Below the pieces are notes generated by a model, which worked only from the letters and a program-made list of their open reading frames with translations, ran no database searches and was not told where the DNA came from. Below are positions 17,393 through 25,263 of a stretch of 49,917 nt of DNA, one piece after another. This stretch comes from CAVXAE01 sp044225565. GTDB taxonomy: Bacteria > Pseudomonadota > Gammaproteobacteria > Steroidobacterales > Steroidobacteraceae. The stretch is taken from the NCBI GenBank assembly GCA_044225565.1, contig JBGAIL010000009.1, forward strand, positions 1 through 49,917, written 5' to 3'. The translations under genes were made by a program, and so were the position numbers. How positions within the stretch are numbered: the stretch's first letter is position 1; each line of letters starts with the position of its first letter.

Positions 17393-18139
17393 TCAGACCG
17401 TGAGGATGGGTGCGTAGCGCCGCACGTTGTCGGGCGTATCGTTGAGCACGACGTCGTCGTGCTGCACCCAGCTGTGCGCGGCGAACGGCCCCGTCTGCAC
17501 CCCGAACACCCAGGTGGCGAAGATGCCGAACCGCGCCAGGTAATTGGTCAGGGCGAGCGCATCGAACAGGCAGGCGTCCTTGGCCGTGAACAGCAGTGGG
17601 CGCAGGTAGACGTAGGCTGCGACGTGCCGGCGCGCGGCTTCCATATCCACCCCGAGTCGGGTTCTACCGTGCCGTGCCTTCCGGGCGGCAGCGCGCGCGA
17701 CGACCGAGGCGATGGAGCGAAATCGCAGCGACAGGCGCGCCATCGTGCAGGCGAGCAGGAAATTGAGCACGTGCCGAGCGCTCAGGGCAGGACGGGTATC
17801 GAAGAGATCACCCGACGAGGCGGGATCGACCTCGGCCAGCGTGGCTTGCGGCCTGGGCATCGAGGCGGGGACCGCCTCTTTCCCCCTGGCGGCATCCGTG
17901 GTCAGCATGCCTGAAGCGAGCATCCTGGACAGCAGGGTGTCGGCGGACGACGCGGCTGGAAGGGAGGCGGTTTCGCCGGAAGCCGGCGGCACGGCAGGCC
18001 AGCCTTTCACGCGCTGGTGCAGAGCCCGCATCTGGGCGCGGCCGACGCCGATGTACTTGTCCCGCTTCAAATCGAGCAGCACGGCGTGATCGTCGGTCAC
18101 GCACAGATGCACATGGGGCGCGAGGAGGTACTGAGACAT
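17393..18139 (-). CDS. Lasso peptide leader peptidase with fused RRE (B protein)
   Basis: The 248-residue protein joins a leader-binding RRE (residues about 1-80: VHLCVTDDHAVLLDLKRDKYIGVG, the beta-strand that binds the precursor leader) to a transglutaminase-like cysteine protease domain (about 125-248). The catalytic set is Cys190 (DACLFDALALTNYLARFG), His222 (PFAAHSWVQHDD) and Asp234 (VVLND). It would cut after Lys31 of the precursor. In actinobacteria B1 and B2 are separate; the fused form is the proteobacterial arrangement. A low-complexity Ala/Pro/Ser linker of about 45 residues separates the two domains. It is the first gene of the minus-strand unit B-C-receptor. Confidence 0.92.
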   Translation of the reverse strand: MSQYLLAPHVHLCVTDDHAVLLDLKRDKYIGVGRAQMRALHQRVKGWPAVPPASGETASLPAASSADTLLSRMLASGMLTTDAARGKEAVPASMPRPQATLAEVDPASSGDLFDTRPALSARHVLNFLLACTMARLSLRFRSIASVVARAAARKARHGRTRLGVDMEAARRHVAAYVYLRPLLFTAKDACLFDALALTNYLARFGIFATWVFGVQTGPFAAHSWVQHDDVVLNDTPDNVRRYAPILTV

Positions 18140-18257
18140 CGACCCAGGGTGTCCTTAGCTCGAAGAAGCCGGCCCGGTCCGCTCGAGGGGCGCGATATTG
18201 CCGCAAAGCCGCCGGGCGCGTAAATCCTCCCGAAAGCCAGTAACCTTGCAGCCCCCC

Positions 18258-18521
18258 ATGGGCACCCTCATCGAAATCGTCGGCTGGCTGGCGGCCGCGC
18301 TGATCCTTGCCGGCTACGCGCTCATCACCACGGGCCGCCTGGAGGCGCGCTCGCTCGGCTACCAGCTCCTCAACGTGTTCGGCGCCATCGGCTTCATCAT
18401 CAACAGCGGCTGGAACGGGGCGATCCCCTCCGCCGCGCTCAACGTGGTGTGGCTGGGCATCGCCATCTTCGGGCTCCTGCGCCTGCGCGGGAAAGGCGAG
18501 AAGCCGAAAGAACCGTCGTGA
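18258..18521 (+). CDS. Small membrane protein (CBU_0592-like)
   Basis: The 87-residue protein has three membrane helices (IVGWLAAALILAGYALITTG, LNVFGAIGFIINSGWNGAIP and LNVVWLGIAIFGLLRLRG). This matches a family of small uncharacterised inner-membrane proteins often annotated as CBU_0592 family; the function is unknown. The stop codon overlaps the rarD start (TGATG), so it is translationally coupled to that transporter. The positively charged C-terminus (GKGEKPKEPS) should be cytoplasmic. Confidence 0.75.
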   Translation: MGTLIEIVGWLAAALILAGYALITTGRLEARSLGYQLLNVFGAIGFIINSGWNGAIPSAALNVVWLGIAIFGLLRLRGKGEKPKEPS

Positions 18522-19432
18522 TGTCACGCGGCGCCTTCTCCGCCGTTCTGGCGTTCCTCATCTGGGGCGTCGTGCCCATCTACTGGAAGCAGATGGGCTC
18601 GGTGCCGGCCTTCGAGCTCATCGCGCACCGCATCGTGTGGTCCGTCCTGTTCCTGCTCGCCGTCACCTTGTGGCGCAAGTCGTTCGCCGAGCTGCGGCCG
18701 GCCTTCACCGACGCCCGCATCTTCCTCTACACCCTCGCGGCCGCCGTACTGCTCGCCGGCAACTGGACCATCTATGTGTGGGCGGTGAACTCGGGGCACA
18801 TCATCGAGAGCAGCCTCGGGTATTTCCTGACGCCGCTCTTCAACGTAGTGCTGGGAGCGGGGCTGTTGCACGAGCGGCTGCGGCCGTTCCAGTGGGCTGC
18901 GGTCGGCTTCGCCGCGGCGGGCGTGCTGGTGTTGCTGGTTCATGCCGGCCAGGTACCGTGGATCGCGCTGAGCCTCGGCATCACCTGGACGCTGTACGGC
19001 ATCCTCAAGAAGCAGTCGCAGCTCGGCTCCATCTCCGGCCTCACTTTCGAGGCAGGTCTGCTGTTGCCCTTCGCGGCCGCCTATCTGCTGTGGAAGACTT
19101 CCACCGGCGAGGGGGCCTTCGGGCATGCCAGCCTGCAGATCCACGCCTTCATCATCGGTCTCGGCGTGGTCACCACCATCCCGCTGCTGTTGTTCGCGTA
19201 CGGCGTGCAGCGCATCCGGCTCGTCACGCTCGGGCTGCTGCAGTACATCGCACCGACGGCGCAGTTCCTGGTCGGGCTGCTGCTCTATCGAGAGCCCTTC
19301 GACACGGGACAGCTGCAGGCCTTCGCGCTCATCTGGACGGGCCTGGTGCTCTACACGGCCGATACCTTCTGGGCGCAGCGCGCGCGGCTGCTGACTTCCA
19401 TTTCCCGCGTGGGTACCGAAGGTGGCGGCTGA
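18521..19432 (+). CDS. rarD: EamA-family transporter RarD
   Basis: A ten-helix drug/metabolite superfamily protein of 303 residues. The N-terminus GAFSAVLAFLIWGVVPIYWK, then AFELIAHRIVWSVLFL, and the internal NWTIYVWAVNSGHIIESSLG with YFLTPLFNVVLG are the RarD signature, distinguishing it from other EamA proteins. The second EamA repeat starts near residue 150. The substrate of RarD is not established in general; the name comes from chloramphenicol-related phenotypes. The start is the ATG at 18521, overlapping the previous stop. It is convergent with acuI, 18 nt away. Confidence 0.9.
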   Translation: MSRGAFSAVLAFLIWGVVPIYWKQMGSVPAFELIAHRIVWSVLFLLAVTLWRKSFAELRPAFTDARIFLYTLAAAVLLAGNWTIYVWAVNSGHIIESSLGYFLTPLFNVVLGAGLLHERLRPFQWAAVGFAAAGVLVLLVHAGQVPWIALSLGITWTLYGILKKQSQLGSISGLTFEAGLLLPFAAAYLLWKTSTGEGAFGHASLQIHAFIIGLGVVTTIPLLLFAYGVQRIRLVTLGLLQYIAPTAQFLVGLLLYREPFDTGQLQAFALIWTGLVLYTADTFWAQRARLLTSISRVGTEGGG

Positions 19433-19450
19433 GCCCCGCGTGGGACGAGA

Positions 19451-20443
19451 CTACTTGCCGCCGATGCGAACGACGGTGCGCCCCGTGACGCCGTTTTTCA
19501 GGTAGGCATCGAACGCGGAAGGCAGCTCGTCGAAGCCGATGGTGCGCGTGACGATCTCGTCGAGATGCCGGGGCTTCAGGTCCCCTGCGATGCGCTCCCA
19601 CACCTTCAGGCGCAGGTCCCGCAGCGTGGCTGAAGAGTTGATGCCGAGCACGTTGACGCCCCGCAGGATGAAAGGCATCACGGTCATCTGGATTTCCGCG
19701 CTGCCCGCGAGACCGATGCTCGCGATGTTCCCCCAGAAATCCAGCGAGCGCGCGAGCCAGGTAAAGAGCTCACCGCCCACGTTGTCGATGGCGCCCGCGA
19801 AGCGCGTGGCCTCGAGCGGGCGCGTGCCCAGCTCCATCTCGCCGCGGATCAGCACCTTCTTCGCGCCGAGAGTGGTCAGATAATCCTTCGCCGACGCCTT
19901 GCCGGTGATGGCGTGCACTTCGTAGCCACGGCCCGCGAGCATGTCGACCGCGATGCTGCCGACGCCGCCCGTCGCGCCGGTGACGGCGATGGGCCCTTTG
20001 TCCGGCGATTGCCCGTTGTGCTCCATGCGATGGATCGCGAGTGCCGCGGTGAAGCCCGCCGTGCCCAGACCCATGGCCGTGCGCGCATCCAGGCCTTTCG
20101 GCATGGGAATGACGGAGTCCCCCGGCGCGCGGGCGAACTCCGCATAGCCGCCGTCCTGCGTCTCGGAAAGCGACGAGCCGGTGATCAACACCGGATCGCC
20201 CGCCTTGTAGCGCGAGTCCGCGGAGGACTCCACCACGCCCGCGAGATCGATGCCGCCCACCAGCGGATATTTGCGCAGGATCTTGCCGGCGCCGGTGGCG
20301 GCGAGCGCGTCCTTGAAATTGATGTCGGAATACTCGACGCGGATGACGACGTCGCCCGGCGTGAGGTCATCCACGTTCAGCGTCTCGAAGCGCGAGACGA
20401 TGCGCCCGCTCTCGTTGTGGATGCGGAAGGCTTTGAATGGCAT
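19451..20443 (-). CDS. acuI: Acrylyl-CoA reductase (NADPH), AcuI/YhdH family
   Basis: A zinc-free medium-chain dehydrogenase/reductase that reduces acrylyl-CoA to propionyl-CoA. The 330 residues start MPFKAFRIHNESG and contain VEYSDINFKDALAATGAGKI with YPLVGGIDLAG, the YhdH signature. The nucleotide-binding loop TGATGGVGSIAVDMLA is near residues 152-168, and TRTIGFDELPSAFDAYLKNGVTGRTVV is near the end. The propionyl-CoA it makes would enter the methylcitrate cycle encoded at 24346-27896, which also removes toxic acrylyl-CoA. It is divergent from rsmG. Confidence 0.92.
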   Translation of the reverse strand: MPFKAFRIHNESGRIVSRFETLNVDDLTPGDVVIRVEYSDINFKDALAATGAGKILRKYPLVGGIDLAGVVESSADSRYKAGDPVLITGSSLSETQDGGYAEFARAPGDSVIPMPKGLDARTAMGLGTAGFTAALAIHRMEHNGQSPDKGPIAVTGATGGVGSIAVDMLAGRGYEVHAITGKASAKDYLTTLGAKKVLIRGEMELGTRPLEATRFAGAIDNVGGELFTWLARSLDFWGNIASIGLAGSAEIQMTVMPFILRGVNVLGINSSATLRDLRLKVWERIAGDLKPRHLDEIVTRTIGFDELPSAFDAYLKNGVTGRTVVRIGGK

Positions 20444-20477
20444 GGGCGAACGGTATCACTTTCTTTATATTCCCGGC

Positions 20478-21107
20478 ATGGACGAGCGGGCCCAGCTGGT
20501 GGAAGGCGCGCGGGCGCTGGGCCTCACGCTCGAGCCCCGCGACGCGGATCGTCTTTCCCGTTTGCTGGACGAGTTGGCGCGCTGGAACCGCACCTACAAC
20601 CTCACGGCCATCGTCGAGCGGCCGCGCATGGTCACGCACCACCTGCTGGACAGCCTTTCCATTCATGGGGATGTGAGCGGCGAGCGGGTGGCGGACGTGG
20701 GCACGGGGGCCGGGTTTCCCGGGCTGCCCCTCGCCATCGTGGACCCGAGGCGGCAGTACACGCTCATCGACTCGAACAACAAGAAGGTGCGGTTCGTGGG
20801 CCACGCGGCCCGGCTGCTGGAGCTTCCGAACGTCACGCCTTTGCATGCCCGCGCGGAGTCCCTGAGGCCGCCGGCCCCGTACGACACCGTGGTAGCTCGT
20901 GCCTTCGCCTCGTTGCCCGACATCCTGGAGCGGGTGGCGCCTCTTTGCGGTCCGGGGAGCCGGGTGCTGGCCATGAAAGGCCGGCTTCCGCAGGACGAGG
21001 TCGCCGCCGTTCAGGCGCCCTGGCGGGTGGTGGCGACGCGGGATATCGCGGTTCCGGAGCTGGCCGAGGCACGCAGCCTGGTGGTGCTGGAGCTTGCGCC
21101 GGCGTAG
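20478..21107 (+). CDS. rsmG: 16S rRNA (guanine527-N7)-methyltransferase RsmG
   Basis: RsmG (GidB) methylates G527 of 16S rRNA. The 209-residue protein starts at the ATG at 20478 (MDERAQLVEGARALGL); a longer open frame upstream overlaps acuI and was rejected. The motif RWNRTYNLTAIVERPRMV, the SAM-binding glycine loop VADVGTGAGFPGLPLAIV (about residues 73-90) and SNNKKVRFVGHA are all typical. Some gammaproteobacteria encode it between mnmG and parA near oriC. Here parA follows, but mnmG is not upstream. Confidence 0.96.
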   Translation: MDERAQLVEGARALGLTLEPRDADRLSRLLDELARWNRTYNLTAIVERPRMVTHHLLDSLSIHGDVSGERVADVGTGAGFPGLPLAIVDPRRQYTLIDSNNKKVRFVGHAARLLELPNVTPLHARAESLRPPAPYDTVVARAFASLPDILERVAPLCGPGSRVLAMKGRLPQDEVAAVQAPWRVVATRDIAVPELAEARSLVVLELAPA

Positions 21108-21170
21108 CGCGCCGAGCCGGGCCACTGCGAATCCGCGACCCGGCGCCAGCTACGTTACACTCGCCCGGCG

Positions 21171-22133
21171 ATGAACCGGGTAATCGCCATCACCAACCAG
21201 AAGGGCGGCGTGGGAAAGACCACGACGGCCGTCAACCTTACGGCTTCGCTCGCCGCGACCCGGCGCCGGGCGCTGCTCATCGACATGGATCCCCAGGGCA
21301 ACGCCACCATGGGCTGCGGGGTGGACAAGAGTCAGCTCCAGCGCAGCACCTGCGAGGTGCTGCTGGGCGAATGCGACGTAGCGTCCGCGATCGTGCCCAT
21401 CGAGCCGGCAGGATTCTCGCTGCTCCCCGCGAACTCGGACCTCACCGCGGCGGAAGTGCGGCTGCTCACGCTGATGGCGGGGCGCGAGACCAAGCTGCGC
21501 AACGCGTTACGCCCGCTGCGGGACAGCTTCGACGTCATCCTCATCGACTGCCCGCCGACGCTCAACATGCTCACGGTGAACGCACTGGTGGCGGCGAACA
21601 CCCTGCTGATCCCGATGCAGTGCGAGTACTACGCGCTGGAGGGGCTTTCCGCGCTGCTCGCGACGGTGGAGCAGATCCGTGCCTCGGTGAACCCGGACCT
21701 GGAGATCGAGGGCATTCTGCGCACCATGTTCGATCCGCGGAACAACCTCGCGAACGAGGTGAGCGCACAGCTCATCATGCACTTCGGTGACAAGGTGTTC
21801 CGCACGATCATCCCGCGCAACGTGCGGCTCGCCGAGGCGCCTTCCTTCGGCAAGCCCGCGCTGCTGCACGACAAGGATTCGCGTGGCGCGCTCGCCTACC
21901 TGGCGCTCGCCGGCGAAATGATCCGGCGCGAAGAGGAAGAGGCAAAGCCTGCGGCCGTGAACAGTGCGGGGCCGGCGTCGGTCACTCCGGTATCCGGCAC
22001 AGGAGTGGCATTACCCGAGACGACCGGCTCGCCAGTGGCATTGCCTGAAGCGGAGGCTGACGAGCCGAACGCTGAAGCATCCGTGCAGGGCGCGAGCCGG
22101 CCGGCGTCGTTCGACACGCCTCCGTCGCAGTGA
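21171..22133 (+). CDS. parA: Chromosome partitioning ATPase ParA (Soj)
   Basis: ParA is a Walker-type ATPase that drives origin segregation with ParB. Its deviant Walker A motif KGGVGKTTT begins at Lys11, and DMDPQGNATMGCG and IDCPPTLNMLTVNAL are the A' and B motifs. The core ends near residue 260 (GALAYLALAGEMIRR). Beyond it this protein has about 55 extra residues rich in Pro, Ala, Ser and Glu, giving 320 in total, so it carries an unusual disordered tail. It follows rsmG by 63 nt and precedes parB. Confidence 0.96.
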   Translation: MNRVIAITNQKGGVGKTTTAVNLTASLAATRRRALLIDMDPQGNATMGCGVDKSQLQRSTCEVLLGECDVASAIVPIEPAGFSLLPANSDLTAAEVRLLTLMAGRETKLRNALRPLRDSFDVILIDCPPTLNMLTVNALVAANTLLIPMQCEYYALEGLSALLATVEQIRASVNPDLEIEGILRTMFDPRNNLANEVSAQLIMHFGDKVFRTIIPRNVRLAEAPSFGKPALLHDKDSRGALAYLALAGEMIRREEEEAKPAAVNSAGPASVTPVSGTGVALPETTGSPVALPEAEADEPNAEASVQGASRPASFDTPPSQ

Positions 22134-22167
22134 GGCGGCGGATGCGAATTCGTTATCATCGCGCGCC

Positions 22168-23103
22168 ATGAGCCAGAAGAAGCCCGTGCTCGGCCGCAAC
22201 CTCAACGCCCTGCTCGGCGCGCACCTCTCGCGCCCCGCTCCAGTCGAGCGGTCGAGCGACGAGGCCATCGAGGAACGCCGCGCCCTGACGCCCGCCGCAG
22301 AAGAGCTGGCCCGCCTGCCGCTCGACCTGCTGCAGCGCGGCCAGTATCAGCCCCGCGTGGACATGCGCCAGGAGACGCTCCAGGAGCTGGCGGACTCCAT
22401 CAAGGCGCAGGGCGTGGTACAGCCCATCGTGGTGCGGCCCGTCGGCACGCCTGCGCCGGGGGAATCGCAGCGTTACGAGATCATCGCGGGTGAGCGCCGC
22501 TGGCGCGCCTCGCAGCTCGCCGGCCTGAGCGACATCCCGGCGGTGATCCGCCGCGTGCCGGACGAAACCGCGATCGCGGTGGCGCTCATCGAGAACATCC
22601 AGCGTGAGAACCTCAACTCGCTCGAAGAGGCGCGCGCACTCGAGCGCCTGATCTCGGAGTTCGAGCTCACCCACCAGCAGGCCGCCGAGGCCATCGGCCG
22701 CTCGCGCGCGGCGGTGAGCAATCTGCTTCGCCTGCTGGAGCTGGCGCCGGAAGTGTCGGAACAGGTGGAACGCCGCGAGCTGGAGATGGGTCACGCGCGC
22801 GCGCTGCTCGGCCTGACGAACCGTCGGCAGCAGGTGGAAGTGGCGACGCTCGTCGCGAAGAAAGGCCTTTCGGTGCGCGACACCGAATCGCTGGTGCGCC
22901 GCATGCAGCAGCCTTCGGGCTCGAAGGAGGACGCCCCGGATGCCGACGGGCGCGACCCCAACGTGCGGCGCCTCGAGCAGGAGCTGGCCGACAAGCTCGG
23001 CGCGAAGGTGGCGATCCAGCACACGAGCTCCGGCAAGGGCAAGCTCGTGGTCAACTACAACAGCCTGGACGAGCTGGACGGGATCCTGGCCCACATCCAG
23101 TGA
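22168..23103 (+). CDS. parB: Chromosome partitioning protein ParB (Spo0J)
   Basis: ParB is a CTP-dependent DNA clamp that loads at parS sites. The start is the ATG at 22168 (MSQKKPVLGRNLNALLGAHL), giving 311 residues; a longer upstream frame overlaps parA and was not used. The N-terminal CTP-binding domain has ELADSIKAQGVVQPIVVRP and GERRWRASQLAG. The helix-turn-helix region is LTHQQAAEAIGRSRAAVSNL. The C-terminal dimerisation segment ends KGKLVVNYNSLDELDGILAHI. I saw no obvious consensus parS in the window by eye. Confidence 0.96.
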   Translation: MSQKKPVLGRNLNALLGAHLSRPAPVERSSDEAIEERRALTPAAEELARLPLDLLQRGQYQPRVDMRQETLQELADSIKAQGVVQPIVVRPVGTPAPGESQRYEIIAGERRWRASQLAGLSDIPAVIRRVPDETAIAVALIENIQRENLNSLEEARALERLISEFELTHQQAAEAIGRSRAAVSNLLRLLELAPEVSEQVERRELEMGHARALLGLTNRRQQVEVATLVAKKGLSVRDTESLVRRMQQPSGSKEDAPDADGRDPNVRRLEQELADKLGAKVAIQHTSSGKGKLVVNYNSLDELDGILAHIQ

Positions 23104-23154
23104 GGCATCAGCGCGGCCTCGCGTCGCCGCGCCCGGCCGAACGCCGTCGCTCGC

Positions 23155-24105
23155 TCAGCTCTTGATCCAGGGCAGCGTGTCGAGGTCCACGTTGCCGCCG
23201 CTCAGCAGCAGCCCCACTTTCTTTCCCCTGGCATCGAGCTGACCCTCGACCAGCGCCGCGTACGACACGGCACCCGAAGGCTCCACGACCAGCTTCATCA
23301 CCTCCCAGAGCGTCCGCATCGCCTTGACGATGGCGTCTTCCGACACCGTGACGATGTCGTCGACGTGCCGGCGGATCTCGGGGAAGGTCTTGTCGCCGAG
23401 CGAGGTGCGCAGGCCGTCCGCGATGGTCTTCGGGTTCGTCATGGGCTCGATGTGCCCGCTGCGGAACGAGCGCGACGCGTCGTCCGCCCCTTTGGGCTCC
23501 ACGCCGACCACGCGGATGCCGGGCTTGATGCCCTTGGCCGCCACGGCCATGCCGCTCAGATTCCCGCCGCCGCCCACGGGACAGAGAATGAGGTCGAGGT
23601 CGGGCACCTCCTCGAGCAGCTCGAGCGCCGAGGTGCCCTGGCCCGCCATCACGCGCAGGTCGTTGTAGGGATGGATGAGCGTGGCGCCCGTCTCTTCGAC
23701 GATGCGTGCAGCAGCCGCCTCACGCGCTTCGAGCGTCGGCTCGCAGAAGATGATCTTGCCGCCGTAGCGGCTCACCGAGGCCTGCTTCACCTTCGGCGCA
23801 TTGCTCGGCATCACGATGTAAGCGGGGATGCCCCGCAGCTTAGCTGCTCTCGCCAGGGCAGCCGCGTGATTGCCCGACGAGTGCGTCGCCACGCCGCGCA
23901 GCGCCTCGTCTTCCGCCAGGGAGAACACGGCATTGGTCGCGCCGCGGGCCTTGAACGCCCCGACCTTCTGCAGGTTCTCGCATTTGAAATAAAGCCGGGC
24001 TCCGGCCATGGCATCCAGCGACTCGCTGGTCATGACGGGCGTGCGGTTGATCTTGTCCTGGATGCGCGCGTGCGCGGTGCGGATGTCGGTCAGGGAGAGT
24101 GTCAT
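23155..24105 (-). CDS. PLP-dependent threonine dehydratase / serine racemase family enzyme
   Basis: A fold-type II PLP enzyme of 316 residues from the ATG at 24103-24105 (MTLSLTDIRTAHARIQDKIN). The Schiff-base lysine is in KCENLQKVGAFKARGATNAV. THSSGNHAAALA binds the carboxylate of the substrate, and the glycine loop GGGGNLSG binds the PLP phosphate. LLLSGGNVDL near the end is also conserved. No ACT regulatory domain follows, so it is the short, catabolic-type form. Threonine dehydratase, serine racemase and hydroxyaspartate dehydratase cannot be told apart by eye. If it acts on threonine, its product 2-oxobutyrate yields propionyl-CoA for the divergent prp genes. Confidence 0.88.
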   Translation of the reverse strand: MTLSLTDIRTAHARIQDKINRTPVMTSESLDAMAGARLYFKCENLQKVGAFKARGATNAVFSLAEDEALRGVATHSSGNHAAALARAAKLRGIPAYIVMPSNAPKVKQASVSRYGGKIIFCEPTLEAREAAAARIVEETGATLIHPYNDLRVMAGQGTSALELLEEVPDLDLILCPVGGGGNLSGMAVAAKGIKPGIRVVGVEPKGADDASRSFRSGHIEPMTNPKTIADGLRTSLGDKTFPEIRRHVDDIVTVSEDAIVKAMRTLWEVMKLVVEPSGAVSYAALVEGQLDARGKKVGLLLSGGNVDLDTLPWIKS

Positions 24106-24345
24106 GCGGCGGGAGTCTGCACGAATCGCACAGACGGAAACAGGCCTTGCAGCGGGCGAACGAGGCGTTTTTTGCCGTCCGGCCACCGCGGGAGCATGCA
24201 TTGCGCGGCGGCCGTCGTCCTTGCGCACCGGCGCGTACCGCGGTACCGACCACCCTGGCGACCAGAATCCGACCGGCGAGTAGCTTCCCCGTAGGCCGGA
24301 GTCTGACTTCCCGGTAGAATGCGGGCCCGGTTTTCAGGAAGCTTC

Positions 24346-25263
24346 ATGTCTGAACCTTCATCCGCCGGCGCGCGCTTTCGCGCCGCGCTCGAGGCCGAGC
24401 GTCCCCTGCAGGTGGTCGGCGCCGTCAACGCCTATTCGGCACTCCTCGCCGAGCACAGCGGCTTCCGCGCCGTATATCTCTCCGGTGCCGGAATCGCCAA
24501 CGCCTCGTTCGGCCTGCCGGATCTGGGCATCACTTCCCTCAACGACGTGTGCGAAGACGTGCGCCGCATCACCGGCGCATGCGATCTGCCGCTGCTCGTG
24601 GACGCGGACACCGGCTGGGGCGCGGCATTCAACGTGGCGCGCACCTGCAAGGATCTCATCCGGTCCGGCGCGGCCGGCATGCATCTCGAGGATCAGGTGG
24701 CTGCCAAGCGCTGCGGCCATCGCCCCGGCAAGGCGCTGGTCTCCACGCAGGAGATGAGCGATCGCATCCGCGCCGCCGTAGATGCGCGCACGGATCTGAA
24801 TTTCGTCATCATGGCGCGCACCGACGCGCACGCCGTGGAAGGCCAGCAGGCCGCCGTCGCGCGCGCGCAGGCCTACGTGGCCGCCGGCGCGGACATGATC
24901 TTCGCCGAAGCGCTCGGCACGCTCGACGAGTACCGCCAGTTCACCTCGGCGGTGCCCGTGCCCGTGCTCGCCAACATCACGGAGTTCGGCAAGACGCCGC
25001 TCTTCACCACTCAGGAGCTGGCCGGCGCTGGAGTCCGCCTGGTGCTGTATCCGCTTTCGGCATTCCGCGCGATGAGCAAGGCGGCGCTGGCCGTGTACGA
25101 AGCGTTGCGCCGCGAAGGCACGCAGAAGAGCGTGATCCCATTGATGCAGACGCGCGCCGAGCTCTACGAGCACCTGGGCTATCACGACTACGAGCGCAAG
25201 CTGGATGCGCTGTTCGGCGCGGAGCCTACTCATTCGGCAAAGGGCGGCGAGGACAAGCAATGA
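24346..25263 (+). CDS. prpB: 2-methylisocitrate lyase PrpB
   Basis: PrpB cleaves 2-methylisocitrate to pyruvate and succinate in the methylcitrate cycle. The 305-residue protein has the isocitrate lyase/PEP mutase fold with VYLSGAGIANASFGLPDLGI, the metal-binding VDADTGWG, and the active-site loop AAKRCGHRPGK (KRCGH; KKCGH in most relatives). ARTDA and LANITEFGKTPLF also match. The Cys in the KRCGH loop is the catalytic one. The stop overlaps the prpC start (ATGA). Confidence 0.96.
   Translation: MSEPSSAGARFRAALEAERPLQVVGAVNAYSALLAEHSGFRAVYLSGAGIANASFGLPDLGITSLNDVCEDVRRITGACDLPLLVDADTGWGAAFNVARTCKDLIRSGAAGMHLEDQVAAKRCGHRPGKALVSTQEMSDRIRAAVDARTDLNFVIMARTDAHAVEGQQAAVARAQAYVAAGADMIFAEALGTLDEYRQFTSAVPVPVLANITEFGKTPLFTTQELAGAGVRLVLYPLSAFRAMSKAALAVYEALRREGTQKSVIPLMQTRAELYEHLGYHDYERKLDALFGAEPTHSAKGGEDKQ

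Noticed and set aside
18140..18257. A second lasso precursor upstream of the leader peptidase gene
   Set aside because: The 118-nt gap has no short ORF with a lasso-type leader on either strand.
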